The translations under genes and the position numbers were made by a program. Positions 46,312 through 57,141 of a DNA stretch of 64,000 nt are shown here, piece by piece. Under the pieces are notes generated by a model. It saw only the letters and a list, made by a program, of their open reading frames with translations. It searched no databases and was not told the origin of the DNA. The stretch is from Rhizophagus irregularis (taxonomy: Eukaryota; Glomeromycota; Glomeromycetes; Glomerales; Glomeraceae), in assembly GCF_026210795.1 (NCBI RefSeq), contig NC_089444.1, positions 486,501 to 550,500 of the forward strand. The letters run 5' to 3'. Numbering within the stretch: position 1 is the stretch's first letter; each line of letters begins with the position of its first letter.

Positions 46312-46373
46312 ATTGAAAGAGAAAAATGGAGGTACAGTAAGTATTATTATGCAAAACTGGGTAAATTATATCA

Positions 46374-46430
46374 TTTTTCGGAATGATGATTCCGATATTG
46401 TCGCACAATTCGTGCCGATTAATTATGTGT
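46374..46430 (-). promoter_or_regulatory. Shared F-box upstream element, copy 4
   Basis: A perfect TCGGAAT-GATG-ATTCCGA dyad, then TATTGTCGCACAATT and a weakened second dyad (AATTATGTG), 63-119 bases upstream of ATG 46311. The flanking GCAAAACTGGGTAAATTATA is also shared with copy 3. Confidence 0.6.
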
Positions 46431-47651
46431 AACATGTTTCAATAATTAGTATGAATATAAATTTGATCAACTGATCTAGAACCAATCAATCAAAAGCCGA
46501 ATCAGGTGATACGCATGTGTTTTTTTTGACGTTCCAGTTAGTACAAGTATTACATGTGAATATCAGGATTCAGGAGTTTGGTTAATGTTATGTACATATA
46601 CGATGACATATTTCAAATTTAATTTTTATAATTCATAAAAATTTTTTTTAATGTTTCAAGGTCCAAATGATCGTTATAATATTTAATAATCATCGTTAAA
46701 GAAAAGGAAGATATTGTTGATTTTTGCTTAGTAATAATTTCTATCAAAGTTGTTTCATTCATGAAGAGGTGGCCTTTATGAGTGCAATACCATGGGCTGT
46801 TAATTATCCAGAAAATGATAATTAATATATAAAATATTTTATGTATTAAATGAAAATAATTTCAGTCAGACATAGAATAATTTTTTTTTGGATTTGTGAT
46901 ATTGATCAATCTTTTTAATCATCAGATTAATCAACTATGACTAATAATTCGTCTGATTTGTATAATAGATGAAGGTTGTATAATTCTTCACAGATTAAAT
47001 TAGTTTATACGAGGTATGAACTTCAGAAATGAAATATATAATTGCATCTACAATATTCATGAAATTATTCAAGAATCAAGGTGATATTTTCTCCTCAGAC
47101 TTATAATCATATTCTGAATGTTTAGATTGTCCCGTACAAATTAATTTGAATTTTGTAACGTGTAGCAAAATTTTTCATAGAATTTATATGACATATTACG
47201 ATTTTTCCCTAAAATGATTTAATCATTAAGTTCATTTTTATTCGTTTATTATACCATTATAAGCAACAGGTGACTGCTAGTAAATAATTTTTTTTCAATG
47301 CATACAAGTTGATCTCTCTTTTTATAAAAATGTCCGTGTGTCTAAATATTCTTTGTTGTTTAGCTTATTTATTTATTATCTCAAAAAAAAAATTCAAAAA
47401 AGATAAATGATTTATTAGACAAAATTTGATATTATTTAAAAACTTAAATAAACTACCGAGTTAAATTATTTAAAAGTAGCTATTAATATTTCTATTCTAT
47501 AATTCGTAATGAATTCAATGATCTTAACCTATAAATAATAAACATAATATATTTTATTTAGGAATCAAAACTTATTAACGATTCGATAAGGTAATAAACT
47601 TAACTTAATGTTTGGCTAAAGTAATCATAATAAATAATTTAATTTTAAAAT
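46431..47651. other. Intergenic DNA
   Basis: No gene or recognised repeat is seen. Confidence 0.5.
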
Positions 47652-48211
47652 TTAATTCAATAAAAAACGATTTAAATATTGTATTAAACAAAATTTGAGA
47701 TTTTCCTTTTGATCAAATTTGAAGATCAATTCTTCGCCAATATTTTGCTCAATTTCAATTCCATAAATAGGTTTATTTAAAAAATTAATAATAAAAGAGG
47801 GAGAAACTATTTCACAAACCACTTGATAAATTCGATTATCATTTTGTTGTTGATAAAAGAAGAAATATTCATTTTGATTGAAGTTAATGTTAGATACGTT
47901 ACTACTAATTTCGTTTAATAATTGAATTGAGATTTCTTCACATTTGATATGATAGATATCTATATCATTTGGTGGCTGATAAATAAATTTAATAGGACGA
48001 ACGAGTTGGTTAATCACAAAATTGTCTTGTACGATAGAAGAATTTACAGAGATTTGTCCTGGATTGTCGTAATATTGGTTTGATGAATTGATGCTAGTAT
48101 TCTGCGCATCCATATTCATACGTGAATCAGCTGCCGCTTGCTCAGGATTAATTTGTAATGAGAGGTTGTTATCAGAACCAAAAATTGGTTATTTGAATAA
48201 TTTGGGTTCAT
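47652..48211 (-). CDS. Hypothetical protein, N-terminus probably frameshifted
   Basis: The uninterrupted frame from ATG 48119 gives 155 residues, starting MNMDAQNTSINSS and ending YLNRFLLN, Asn/Gln/Ile-rich, with no domain I recognise. Upstream, protein-like sequence continues in frame (GSDNNLSLQINPEQAAADSR). A better start, MNPNYSNNQF at 48211, lies one base out of frame, with the shift in a T run near 48180. The natural protein was probably about 185 residues. No signal peptide or membrane segment is seen. An intron cannot be excluded, but no GT-AG pair fits well. Confidence 0.6.
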
Positions 48212-50177
48212 ATTTAAAACTTAAATATATAATGGCGAGTTTATATACGGTTTCGTAATGCAATTTAACGAAAAAGTTGCTCGAAATGTTTAACGTGAAG
48301 TTTAATACAGTGTACTTAATTTTCAAGAAAACTTAATAATTTGAAATTTCTATCAAATTTTTTATTAAAAAAAAAATGGATTGAGGGCTATTTTTATGAA
48401 TAATGCACTAATAAAACTAGTCCAGTCGCACCAACAAAAATTTAGCGATCACGTGACAGATTTTAATTTATCATACCTCGTCCGAGTTTCACTTTATCTG
48501 AGGCCAGTTTTCGTGTAGGTAATTACTGCGTATGTATCTTAAAATATTTCGTGAAACAAATAAAAATAGGCGTAAAATTTTACACCCTATTAAATCGTTA
48601 CGAATGATACAATTATATCCATAGTATTATCACCCTTTTTTGTTATAAAGTTAACGCCTAATATTGTCTATATTATTTATTTGTCCATTTAATCCATCGA
48701 TGGACAATTAATGACTAAATTAAAAAGAAAAAAAAATTCTCGTATCCTGAATTCAGGACAACATTCACATCTAAAATAGCAGTTTTTTTGGCGTTTCAGA
48801 ATACTCTTTCATTCATTTGAAAATTTCCTTTTTGATACATTTGCATATTATTGGTCGGTTGTTGCTATAACAGCAGACTTGAATTACCAACTAAATTTCT
48901 TTGATTATTTGAATATACATACCAGTTTGGTATTTCTTTTAATTTTTTTTTATTCTTATTCTTTTTTCTTATTCTTTTATTTTATTGAATATGTCAGTTT
49001 GATAGAACTGTACAATTATAGAAATAAAGAAAAGGAATTATTGTTTCATAAAAGATTTCTTTTGATATTAGTGGACAAATGGGTTTGTAAGATATTACAC
49101 AAAAATCATAACGATTGTTCAAATAATGGTATAAAATGATCTGATCAATGCCGAATAGTTATACTTAAAACGGCAAAATGACAAAGATCTTTCATTCAAC
49201 CAACAGAAATAAAGAGATTATTCAGAAAAGTACGATAAAATAAATAGTACGACACAGATCCTCATTCAACCAACAGAAATAAAAAGATTATTCAGAAAAG
49301 TACAATAAAATAAATAATACGAAATCAAAATAGAATCAAAGTTTGCCCTAGTGTTTGTTAAAATATATCTGTGTGACTTCAAAATAGTAAAATCTTTTTA
49401 TAGTCAGTCATTTTGTCATTTAAACATTTCAACGCATTTGTTTAATCACTATACAACTTAACTAATCCAAATAAAGTTAGAAATCTTTATTTACGCAAAA
49501 TCTCTGAGTAATGCTTATTAAATTCTGATAAAGGCTTCGTAACTTTCATTAAAATGTCTTAATTAGCTTAATGACTTCCTTTTTTCGTATCTCCCTTTAA
49601 ATTGAAGGACAAAATGAATGCTTAAAGCCGTATACGCCGACTTTGCATAATAGGTCCATCCGGCGAGAAAAACAATACTAATCAAATACTTTCATTGTTC
49701 TGAATTATTAAGTAAATAAAAAAAAAGTTATAGTTGCGTTGTTTTGGAAATTTCAATAAGTAAAAAGAATTCTCCCGCGGTGTCGGATAAAATTTCCCAT
49801 CAATGGTTACTTACTTTGTAAATTATGAAAGCTTTAACGCTGAAATTTTAATCAACATAAACTTCAATAGCGCATATAATATGCGTTCAAAAATCTTGTT
49901 AAATGGGAATTAATTAGGCTAAAAAGAAGCTCCAATATTCTCCATAGTCTACAAAACTACAGCCCAAATGTAAATAAATATTCAAAAATTGGCGTTAAAT
50001 TGTAATTTTATCATAATTTTGGAAAATGAAAAAGGTTTGGACATCTGATAAACATTACCAATTAAAATTTTAATATATCAGATTTTGGTAAAAAAAAATA
50101 AAGTCGCATGGTGATAAATGATTATTTTGACCTTGTTGTTTTTTTGATACTCTTGAAATTTTCGCGAGGACTGCTTG
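48212..50177. other. Intergenic DNA
   Basis: No supported gene. It holds a 70-base tandem duplication, listed separately. A hydrophobic plus-strand frame at 48879-49139 starts on TTG and lacks family features. Confidence 0.5.
49193..49325. repeat. Tandem duplication, period 70 bp, two copies
   Basis: CATTCAACCAACAGAAATAA begins at 49193 and again at 49263. The copies differ at a few positions only, so the duplication is fairly recent. Confidence 0.8.
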
Positions 50178-50193
50178 TATATATATATAAAGA
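50178..50193 (+). promoter_or_regulatory. TATA-like box of the HMG gene
   Basis: TATATATATATAAAG lies about 95-110 bases upstream of the ATG at 50288, and a pyrimidine-rich stretch follows. Position and sequence fit a core promoter, though AT-rich DNA makes chance matches common. Confidence 0.4.
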
Positions 50194-50287
50194 TCTCGAC
50201 TTTTCATTTTCTATTATATATTATATTTCTCATAATTCATTTTCCTACAATCGAACCTTATTTAATTATTTTTGAAAAATCACAAAT

Positions 50288-50646
50288 ATGGCGGAATTAC
50301 GCGTATTTCAGTATTCTTTTCAGTCGGAAACATTAAAAGTATTGAAAAAAAGAAAACGAGAATCAAACCCTTTCTTTTTATTTCGTAATGATATGAGGGA
50401 AAAGGCACAGAAAAAATTAAAAATGACTGAATTAAGCAAAATGGCTTCTGATTCATGGAAACTCTTGTCAGAAGAAGATAAAGCTAAATGGAAGAGATTA
50501 ATCGAGATCTACAACAAAGGAAGGAAGACAAGGAAAACAAGGAAATTGTTGATGAGTGTGATCTTGTTGACAAAAAAGATCCTGTTGAAGAAACCACAAC
50601 CTATAGCGATGATCCTGTCGTAGTAAAAATCGAAAATATCCAATAA
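50288..50646 (+). CDS. HMG-box protein (MATA-HMG type)
   Basis: The open frame runs 50288-50623 (111 residues). An HMG box covers about residues 23-80: RKRESNPFFLFRND, MTELSKMASDSWKLL, SEEDKAKWKRLIEIYNK. This DNA-bending domain is the one found in fungal mating-type-like MATA-HMG proteins, which form a large family in Rhizophagus. After EIYNK the frame turns into repetitive Arg/Lys. One base later the sequence reads a convincing acidic tail (RKEDKENKEIVDECDLVDKK, ending VVVKIENIQ) to a stop at 50644-50646. A missing A in the run near 50516-50518 explains this. The box itself is intact, so DNA binding may be unaffected. A role in sex is not implied by the family alone. Confidence 0.85.
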
Positions 50647-50975
50647 TTATATTGAATATCCAATTTATCGTTAAATTTCGACTATAACAACTATAAGTAA
50701 GGCTTTTACGTGACAAATATGATAATTTAAGAACTAGAAATATTCATTTATTTAAAAATTTGTACGATCGAAATTTCAATCCATAAATTAATGCACGAAA
50801 TATTTAAAGAATTCACATGCATCTGAGTGATACAGATTATCTATATTAGGTAAAGAAACTCCGAAGTATCCGGTAAAATCACGAGTTTCGCTGAGTAAAA
50901 TTTTCCCGAGTTAATGTGTAAATGTGATGATGTGATGAAAGCAATTTATCACAATTTGTTTATAAATTAATTAGA

Positions 50976-52020
50976 ATGGTATTTAATTCACAAGGAAAAA
51001 AATTTTTTATTGCATAGCTTCTCTTAAATAATAAAAGGCGAGCCGCATATCTTTCTAAGTCTGTAGATGCCGCAGCCAAATAATAATAAAAAATTCGATA
51101 TTTAGCTCGTAGAGTGGCTGCATAGTTTTTATACCTTACTAGGGATGGCAACGGTCACGGTCATTAACCGGTTATGACCGGTCATGACCGTGACCGATAT
51201 CGGTCGGTCGGTCGGTCAAAGGTTCTTGACCGGTTATGACCGACCGATGACCGACCATGACCGACCGTTGCCATCCCTATACCTTACACAAGAGATGATA
51301 TCACTTTTTTTAGGGTACAGTGTTCTTAAGTTTGTGCACACTCCTTTACCAATATACTATATCAAAACACACTCACGTGCTGAGTGGCTTATCAATGAAT
51401 ACGGCCGTGCACACGCACTTTTCCATGCGGTGAGACTCGGAAATAGCTTCATAACGCCAAAAGTAATTCAAGCATTACTCCCAAGAAAAGCATTTTATCT
51501 CGTTATTTCGTTCAACGCCTATTGATGCACTTCGGAAACTATGATAGGAAAATATCGAACTTAAAATAGAACATAACGTGAATAAGTTGACTTCGATAGA
51601 ATTCGAGCTTTTCAAAAAAAATTACAATCACCATGGGCTAGTAATCTACCTTTACCAATTTTTACTAAGCTAATTACTGAAGGTTATAGTATATTAAATG
51701 ATCAAGAACTTGCAACTAAAGGAAACGACATGGAATTATTTCACTTCTTATCCGCAGGCCCTCTCGTTATTAATTTCGCTCCTCAAAAATTATTTCAAAA
51801 TATAAAAGATTTAATTATCTATAAAATGGTTTCTCCTCGTCCAAAACCTACTTATGAAGATACAGTACATTTTCAATTAATGCAAGCAAGAGCATATGAA
51901 GAGTATTCGCCAAAAGATGGATACGAAAACAGTCGTCAATTAAACGTTGTAGCCAGAGCAATATTTATTCATCCGGATTTAGTACTTATGTAGAAAGAAA
52001 TCGGCTATCATGAATTTGTA
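50976..52020 (+). pseudogene. Unknown protein pseudogene carrying a MITE
   Basis: From ATG 50976 the plus strand reads AAYLSKSVDAAAK, KIRYLARRVAA, then after the MITE FLYLTQEMISLFLGY, SRAEWLINEYGRAHALFHAV, ITPKVIQALLPRK, and further on LPLPIFTKLITEGYSILND and MELFHFLSAGPLVINFAPQK up to a stop at 51991. Stops interrupt it at several points (for example in the first 60 codons and around 51526-51586), so it is not functional. Codon use is protein-like throughout. I do not recognise the family. It lies 330 bases downstream of the HMG gene. Confidence 0.6.
51140..51279. mobile_element. 140-bp hAT MITE
   Basis: The ends TAGGGATGGCAACGG and CCGTTGCCATCCCTA are perfect inverted copies, flanked by an exact 8-bp duplication TACCTTAC (51132-51139 and 51280-51287). 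The interior is built of GACCGGTCATGACC-like palindromes and is far more GC-rich than the surroundings. It splits the pseudogene described above. Confidence 0.92.
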
Positions 52021-52649
52021 ACGATGTTAATATGCAAGTTGCTTTTTTAATATTATTCTCTCCAATAACACCTGCCCTAGTGTACTTGCTATCGTTACTG
52101 ATCTTGGATTTAAATTGTCTGATATTTTCACGGAAGAGGCATTTTTTTATTTAAATATAGATTAAATGAAATCAGCGATACCTTAGTGAAACTTGAAAAT
52201 ATCTTGAATCAACCAAAATTAAATTGTTCCCTCAAATCGATTTCTGTAATAGAAATATATAAATTGTTTAAAATATTTACGAGAATTTAATTACTTAATA
52301 GACTTGGTATCTACGTTAATTACAGTATATTATTTTATAATTATTCTATTTTGAAGAAATTTTTAATAGGAAGACTAGTAGATAAAAAATGAAATAATTC
52401 CATATCGTTTCCTTTAGTTGCAAAGTTCTTGATCATTTAATATAAAATAATTTAGTAAGAATTACAACAATTTCTTTTACTAGTTAGCTTTACAAATATT
52501 AGTAAAGTTTTTACCGCAAGGTAATTAATTCTACGTAATGATTAAAAATTAAATAAAATAAATTTTTTGAGATCGTTTGTTCAAATATTTACTTTTAACC
52601 AATACTAATTAATAAGGGATGTACAAATAATTAAGTAATTAATAAGCAA
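52021..52649. other. Intergenic DNA between pseudogene and Helitron relic
   Basis: The first 250 bases may still hold worn tail sequence of the upstream pseudogene. Nothing else is recognised. Confidence 0.4.
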
Positions 52650-54912
52650 TGTTTTTATTGTTTAAAATATCACTTTTCTTTAATTCAGTATACTGAAATA
52701 ATTCGACATAATCCTGTAAGTACTGCAGCTCTTCGGAACTTGGATGGCGTTCGGGAATGGCACGTTAAGACCAGGATTAATCGTAATGACCAACGAATCC
52801 AGGTATTGTATTACATTATTCATCAATTCTTCATCTTCTTTCATTTTACTCCAATCAATAACAGGAGCGTCTTTTCTTTTAGCAATACCGTGTAGAGTGC
52901 TTCCGCGATGCTGCCACTCGAAACGGAACTACCAATCCTTGAGGTTCCATTTTGGGACCAACACTTTTTCAAATAATAATTTAAAGCGTTTCTCAAAATA
53001 CCAAGCAGCAATATGAGGATTGTCGATTAAGTCTTTCTGCTTATATTTGTTCGTATCCTGTACAGTTAACATATCCATGTCCAGAGAGTGACCATGCGGC
53101 ATCAAGGCGTGTAGATCAGGCCAATGAAAATCGGCGGCGCTAAAGTAAAAAATAGCATCCCTTAACTGCTTAATCATGTCCGACAATTCAAATTGACGTC
53201 TGAACCAAAACTGACGAGATGTACGATACGGTCTGCCATATGACTATCATGTTCAAGCATTTTCTGTAAATCTTCAACGATACACTGCTGGACATTCAAA
53301 TTTTGTTTAGGCTGTTGCAACTTAATTGTTTGTTTAACGTCCAGGCCTTTTGAAAAAATTAAGGGGGGAGGGGGGCTTAAGTTAAACAAACTAAATAAAT
53401 AAACATAGGAAAATTTGAAAATTTCAGAAGGGATTATTTATCATTATATGTTTATTAGCTTTTAAATTTTTTCAAAAATAGAGGGGGTATTTAATAATAT
53501 GTGTTTATTAGATCTCAAATTTTTAAAAAAATAGAGGGGTGGACGTTAAACAAATAATCAAGTTGGAACGGCCTTAATGTACACTCTACCTTCTTGTAGT
53601 GCTCTCCACCGCATTTGCGAGTTCAAAGCAAAGTGACGCCAGCGAGCATGATGCGCAAATCGGCCATCTTTATACTTGAGCAAGTGTAAAAAATACTCAG
53701 CCAGCTTTACATCTCTTATACGTTCAGAGCGAAGATCAGCAGCACCAGTAGGATATAAAGTTGGAAAGTCACGAGCAATGTAGCCAGGTGTTTGAAATTC
53801 ATTTACAGGAACACCATCTATACGCGGCCACATGACAGGATCTGTATCTGATTGCAATCGAACAAGAGTATCGGCAACAGCTCTCTCTTCGTTAGGAATA
53901 GGAATGGGAACAGGTACAAAATTACTAAGTACGGAGTCAGTCATTGACCTCATCAATTTCACCATCAATTTCACCACGCATTTCACCACGCATTTCACCA
54001 CACATTTCATCACCTATATCTTCAAGTCGGGGAATCTGATCATCGAGCGGTCCATTTTCAGGCAATGATCCCAAAATTTCTTCATCAATGTCAATATTCG
54101 GATAATAACGATTGTTGTTTTTCAACCAGTAAAGAGCACAAGATACCACGAAACGACGTACGTTGAAATCTTTAAATGTCTAACATCAGAAGAGCAACGA
54201 CGCACAACAAGAGCATCAAGTGACGAAGGACAGTGAGGTAGATGTGTAGCAAATTCCTGTACATCCTGGAGGAAATTTATCACATTACTACGATATGCGT
54301 ATTAACTACCACGAAGACAGTAAACGGAGATGATCATAAAAATTTGAGCGACATCTCTTCTATTTGGATAAGGCCTCGTAATTCTTAAGGCACTTTACCG
54401 GGATCCATGTTATTTTTTTTGCAGAGAACTTTTTTGACTTCATTCCTCCATGTGACAGTGGTGACATTCACCTTGCACAATCTCGATGGAAGGGAAACAT
54501 TCATTGCATACGGGACAGAGATTATTAGACAACTTATCAATCTTTGAACGAAAATTGTGTAAGAGTTTTCGGTCAGATTCGGGAAGACAATGGTCGCCGA
54601 CGACTTGCGAACGAGCAGCATCCTAGCGATTATTGCGATCAATAAGGCGTCTATTTTGTTTTCGTACACGATAAATACTTAGTCGCTTCTCACGTTGTTG
54701 AGCATTTTCACTCGCTCTTTTAATACGTTTAGACATTCTATCATGTTCCAGACGTGAAGAGAGACAGGGTAAAATAAGGAGAGAAAATAGATAGGTAAAA
54801 GGAAGGAGTAAAAGGAAGAAGGGAGAGAATTGTTGCCATTGATCAGGTGTTTCATTTTCTCTGTTTTTACGTTTTCGGAGGGTATCACGAAGGGGACGGA
54901 TCCATTTGTCAA
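52650..54912 (-). mobile_element. Decayed Helitron, Rep-helicase protein N-terminal half
   Basis: Read 54912 to 52650, fragments follow the order of fungal Helitron proteins: a basic region (RMSKRIKRASENAQQ), a Cys-rich block (LCPVCNECFPSIE, CHHCHMEE), a DUF6570-like part (NNMDPGKVP, FATHLPHCPSSLDALVV), then NEFQTPGYIARDFPTLYP, ALNSQMRWRALQEGRVYIK, DSHMADRIV, and the Helitron_like_N core (FSAADFHWPDLHALMPHG, NPHIAAWYFEKRF, PKWNLKDWWYRFEWQHRGS). The HUH region is degenerate (STLHG where HVHG is usual), and the helicase half is absent. Frames change many times between about 52.7 and 54.7 kb, so it is dead. Neither Helitron end could be fixed. Confidence 0.88.
53319..53565. mobile_element. Inverted-repeat insertion inside the Helitron relic
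   Basis: CAACTTAATTGTTTGTTTAA CGTCCA on the left and its near-copy, inverted on the right, CAACTTGATTATTTGTTTAA CGTCCA enclose about 245 bases of G- and A-rich non-coding sequence. The insertion separates RVYIKAVP from the NLNVQQ segment of the Helitron protein, so it came later. No clear target duplication is visible. Confidence 0.65.
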
Positions 54913-55185
54913 ATTAGTAAATACACGAATACAACAGTTACAAATATAAACTTTACACTAAATTTAAGCGACAAAAGAACAATTATTTATTTTGTTATTT
55001 GTTATACAATAGATATTATACTTATATTTCAAGAACAATTTTATTTGTAAAGCTTAATTTATAATATTAATCACGTGAGTCACCGAAAAAATCTGATCAC
55101 GTGATAATAATTCAATACATACATCTTATTGGTTAATCACGCGTGCGGACAGACATTCCTCAGCTACGCTTCGGACAAATAAATA
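54913..55185. other. Flank between Helitron relic and pogo-like MITE
   Basis: It contains repeated TCACGTGA words (55071 and 55099) and probably the upstream end of the Helitron, which I could not define. Confidence 0.35.
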
Positions 55186-55747
55186 CAGTATACTCTCGAT
55201 ATACCGAAGCCACGATATACCGAAGATCACCATATACCGAAGATTTTTGTATAACCATTTTCATTAATAATTAAAATCTTTTGATATACCGATTTTACTA
55301 TAAAATTTTATATAACATTATACCGAAGTATTCATTTTTACCGTTTATAATAGTATATAATAAAAAAAAGTTCGTTATACCGAAGATCAAAATCATATGA
55401 TCAAATGATGTTTAATTTGCGTAACTTTCGCAACTTTATTCTCTCATTTTTATTTTTCAGTATTAACGTTACTTTGAAGTTAAATATTTAGCTGCTTTAG
55501 CTGCTTTAAAAGATATGAACGTTAGATAATTGGATTAGCAACAAGTAATTTGTAAAATTTGTTAAACGTAAAATATGTAACGATTTTCATAGTATAATAA
55601 AGTCACATGATTTTAATCTTAATATAACGAAGTTTTCTAAAAAAATTATATAAACTTCGGTATATAAAAAAATTTGATATACCGAAGATCACTATATACC
55701 GAAGTTTTAGTCTTGAACGGCGACTTCGGTATATCGAGAGTTGACTG
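55186..55747. mobile_element. Pogo/Tc1-mariner-type non-autonomous element, 562 bp
   Basis: The ends CAGTATACTCTCGATATACC and, inverted, CAGTCAACTCTCGATATACC are flanked by TA (55184-55185 and 55748-55749). ATACCGAAG words repeat near both ends in the manner of subterminal binding sites. CAG-type ends with a TA target fit the pogo branch. The interior has no coding frame. Confidence 0.8.
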
Positions 55748-55862
55748 TATATCTTTTATCTTCTTTTTTTTCTTGTTTTTCGTCTTCTCTTTTAGGTCTT
55801 CTTTATCTAAAAAGTAAAAACGTTGTCATTATCGTTATTCTCAAAAATTCTCAAAAAAAAAA

Positions 55863-56573
55863 ATGCCTAAGATTAGAAAAAACAATAGACATAGTAAGAA
55901 TAGTAGAAAAATGAGACAAGAATCTCGGAGAATGAATCGAGGTAAACCTACATCCCTCTTTTTTTTCATCTCTAATTTTCTTCTTCGCTCGTCACTCTTC
56001 AAGTTGTTTATCATTTACGAGTTTGTTACACTCGTTTCCTTTTATCTTCTATTTTCTTCACGAGTTGTTTATCGCTCGTTTACAAGTTGTCGCGCTAATT
56101 TTTTTTTCTTTTTAACTTTTTTTATTTTTTAATTTAGTTAATAATTCATCAAGTCAAACCGAACAACCACCATCATCAACAAATCAACCACCGTTATCAA
56201 ATCGAACTGAACAACCGCCACCATTACCGTAAGTTATTACATGTATTTGGTGCTCTAGGAAAACCATGTTTTATTATTAACCCTATCCATTATGAAAATT
56301 CTCTGCCCGTTTAATATCAAATTCAAGTCAAACCGAACAACCACCATCATCAACAAATCAACCACCGTTATCAAATCGAACTGAACAATCACCACCATTA
56401 CCGTAAGTTATTACATGTATTTGGTGCTCTAGGAAAACCATGTTTTATTATTAACCCTATCCATTATGAAAATTCTCTGCCCGTTTAATATCAAATTCAA
56501 GTCAAACCGAACAACCACCATCATCAACAAATCAACCACCGTTATCAAATCGAACTGAACAATTGCCACCATT
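55863..56573 (+). CDS. Small Pro/Gln-rich protein with a tandemly copied exon (3' end unknown)
   Basis: Exon 1 (55863-55941) encodes a very basic start, MPKIRKNNRHSKNSRKM. Exons at 56138-56228, 56328-56402 and 56502-56573 each encode about 25 residues of the form QTEQPPSSTNQPPLSNRTEQ. Donors are GTAAGT (GTAAAC for exon 1). Acceptors are TTTAG for exon 2 and TCAAG for exons 3 and 4. The phases agree: each repeated exon starts and ends in phase 2, so copies can be added without breaking the frame. The end of the gene right of 56573 was not found. A basic head and disordered Pro-rich tail suggest no enzyme; I do not recognise the family. Part or all may be non-functional. Confidence 0.5.
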
Positions 56574-56640
56574 GTAAGTTATTACATATATTCAGTGCTC
56601 TAGGAAAACCATGTTTTATTATTAACCTCTATATGTGTTG
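56151..56640 (+). repeat. 174-bp tandem repeat holding an exon and its intron
   Basis: AAGTCAAACCGAACAACCAC begins at 56151, 56325 and 56499, exactly 174 bases apart. The first two copies are nearly identical, including the intron, and the third diverges after about 56630. Confidence 0.92.
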
Positions 56641-57141
56641 ACTTAATTGATCGCTTATCCAAGTGGATGCAATATCCTAATTATCTTACGGCTAGCATAG
56701 ACTACCATACCGCATAACCCGGGTACACCATTAATTCTAGAAGGATTTAATATGAAATTTTATTTTTGATTTATAATAACTATTAAAAATATGCAAATTT
56801 TTAGATCTACTTACTACATACTTGACATATTGACGACTTTACATGAAGGGGTATTCTCAAAAGTGCGGTACGATATTGAATTTCAAATAATTTGTACGAT
56901 GATTATTGATCGGTTTAGGGCCGTGCGATAGGTTAAAAAAATCTGGAATTTAGAACTCAATAACTTTGACATTTAAACGCTCAAACTATAAGAAAATTAA
57001 AATATGTTATAAAAAAGTGCTAAAATTCAAAATAATAAACTTGTCATCCACTAGATTTCTGATAGATAGATGTATGTGAGAGAGAATCAAAGGCATCTCG
57101 ATCCTCTGGTAAAGGGATTGTATCTATAGAAGCAAGTTGTA
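56641..57141. other. Intergenic DNA
   Basis: No gene is supported; any 3' exon of the repeated-exon gene was not recognised here. Confidence 0.4.

Noticed and set aside
48879-49139. 86-codon hydrophobic plus-strand frame
   Set aside because: It starts on TTG, is rich in Phe/Tyr as expected of AT-rich DNA, and shows no homologous motif or conserved context.
52744-53016. Plus-strand frame within the Helitron relic
   Set aside because: The opposite strand carries the recognisable Helitron_like_N sequence; this is its shadow.
56151-56640. CRISPR-like array
   Set aside because: The 174-base repeats carry exon and splice signals and have no short-repeat/spacer structure.
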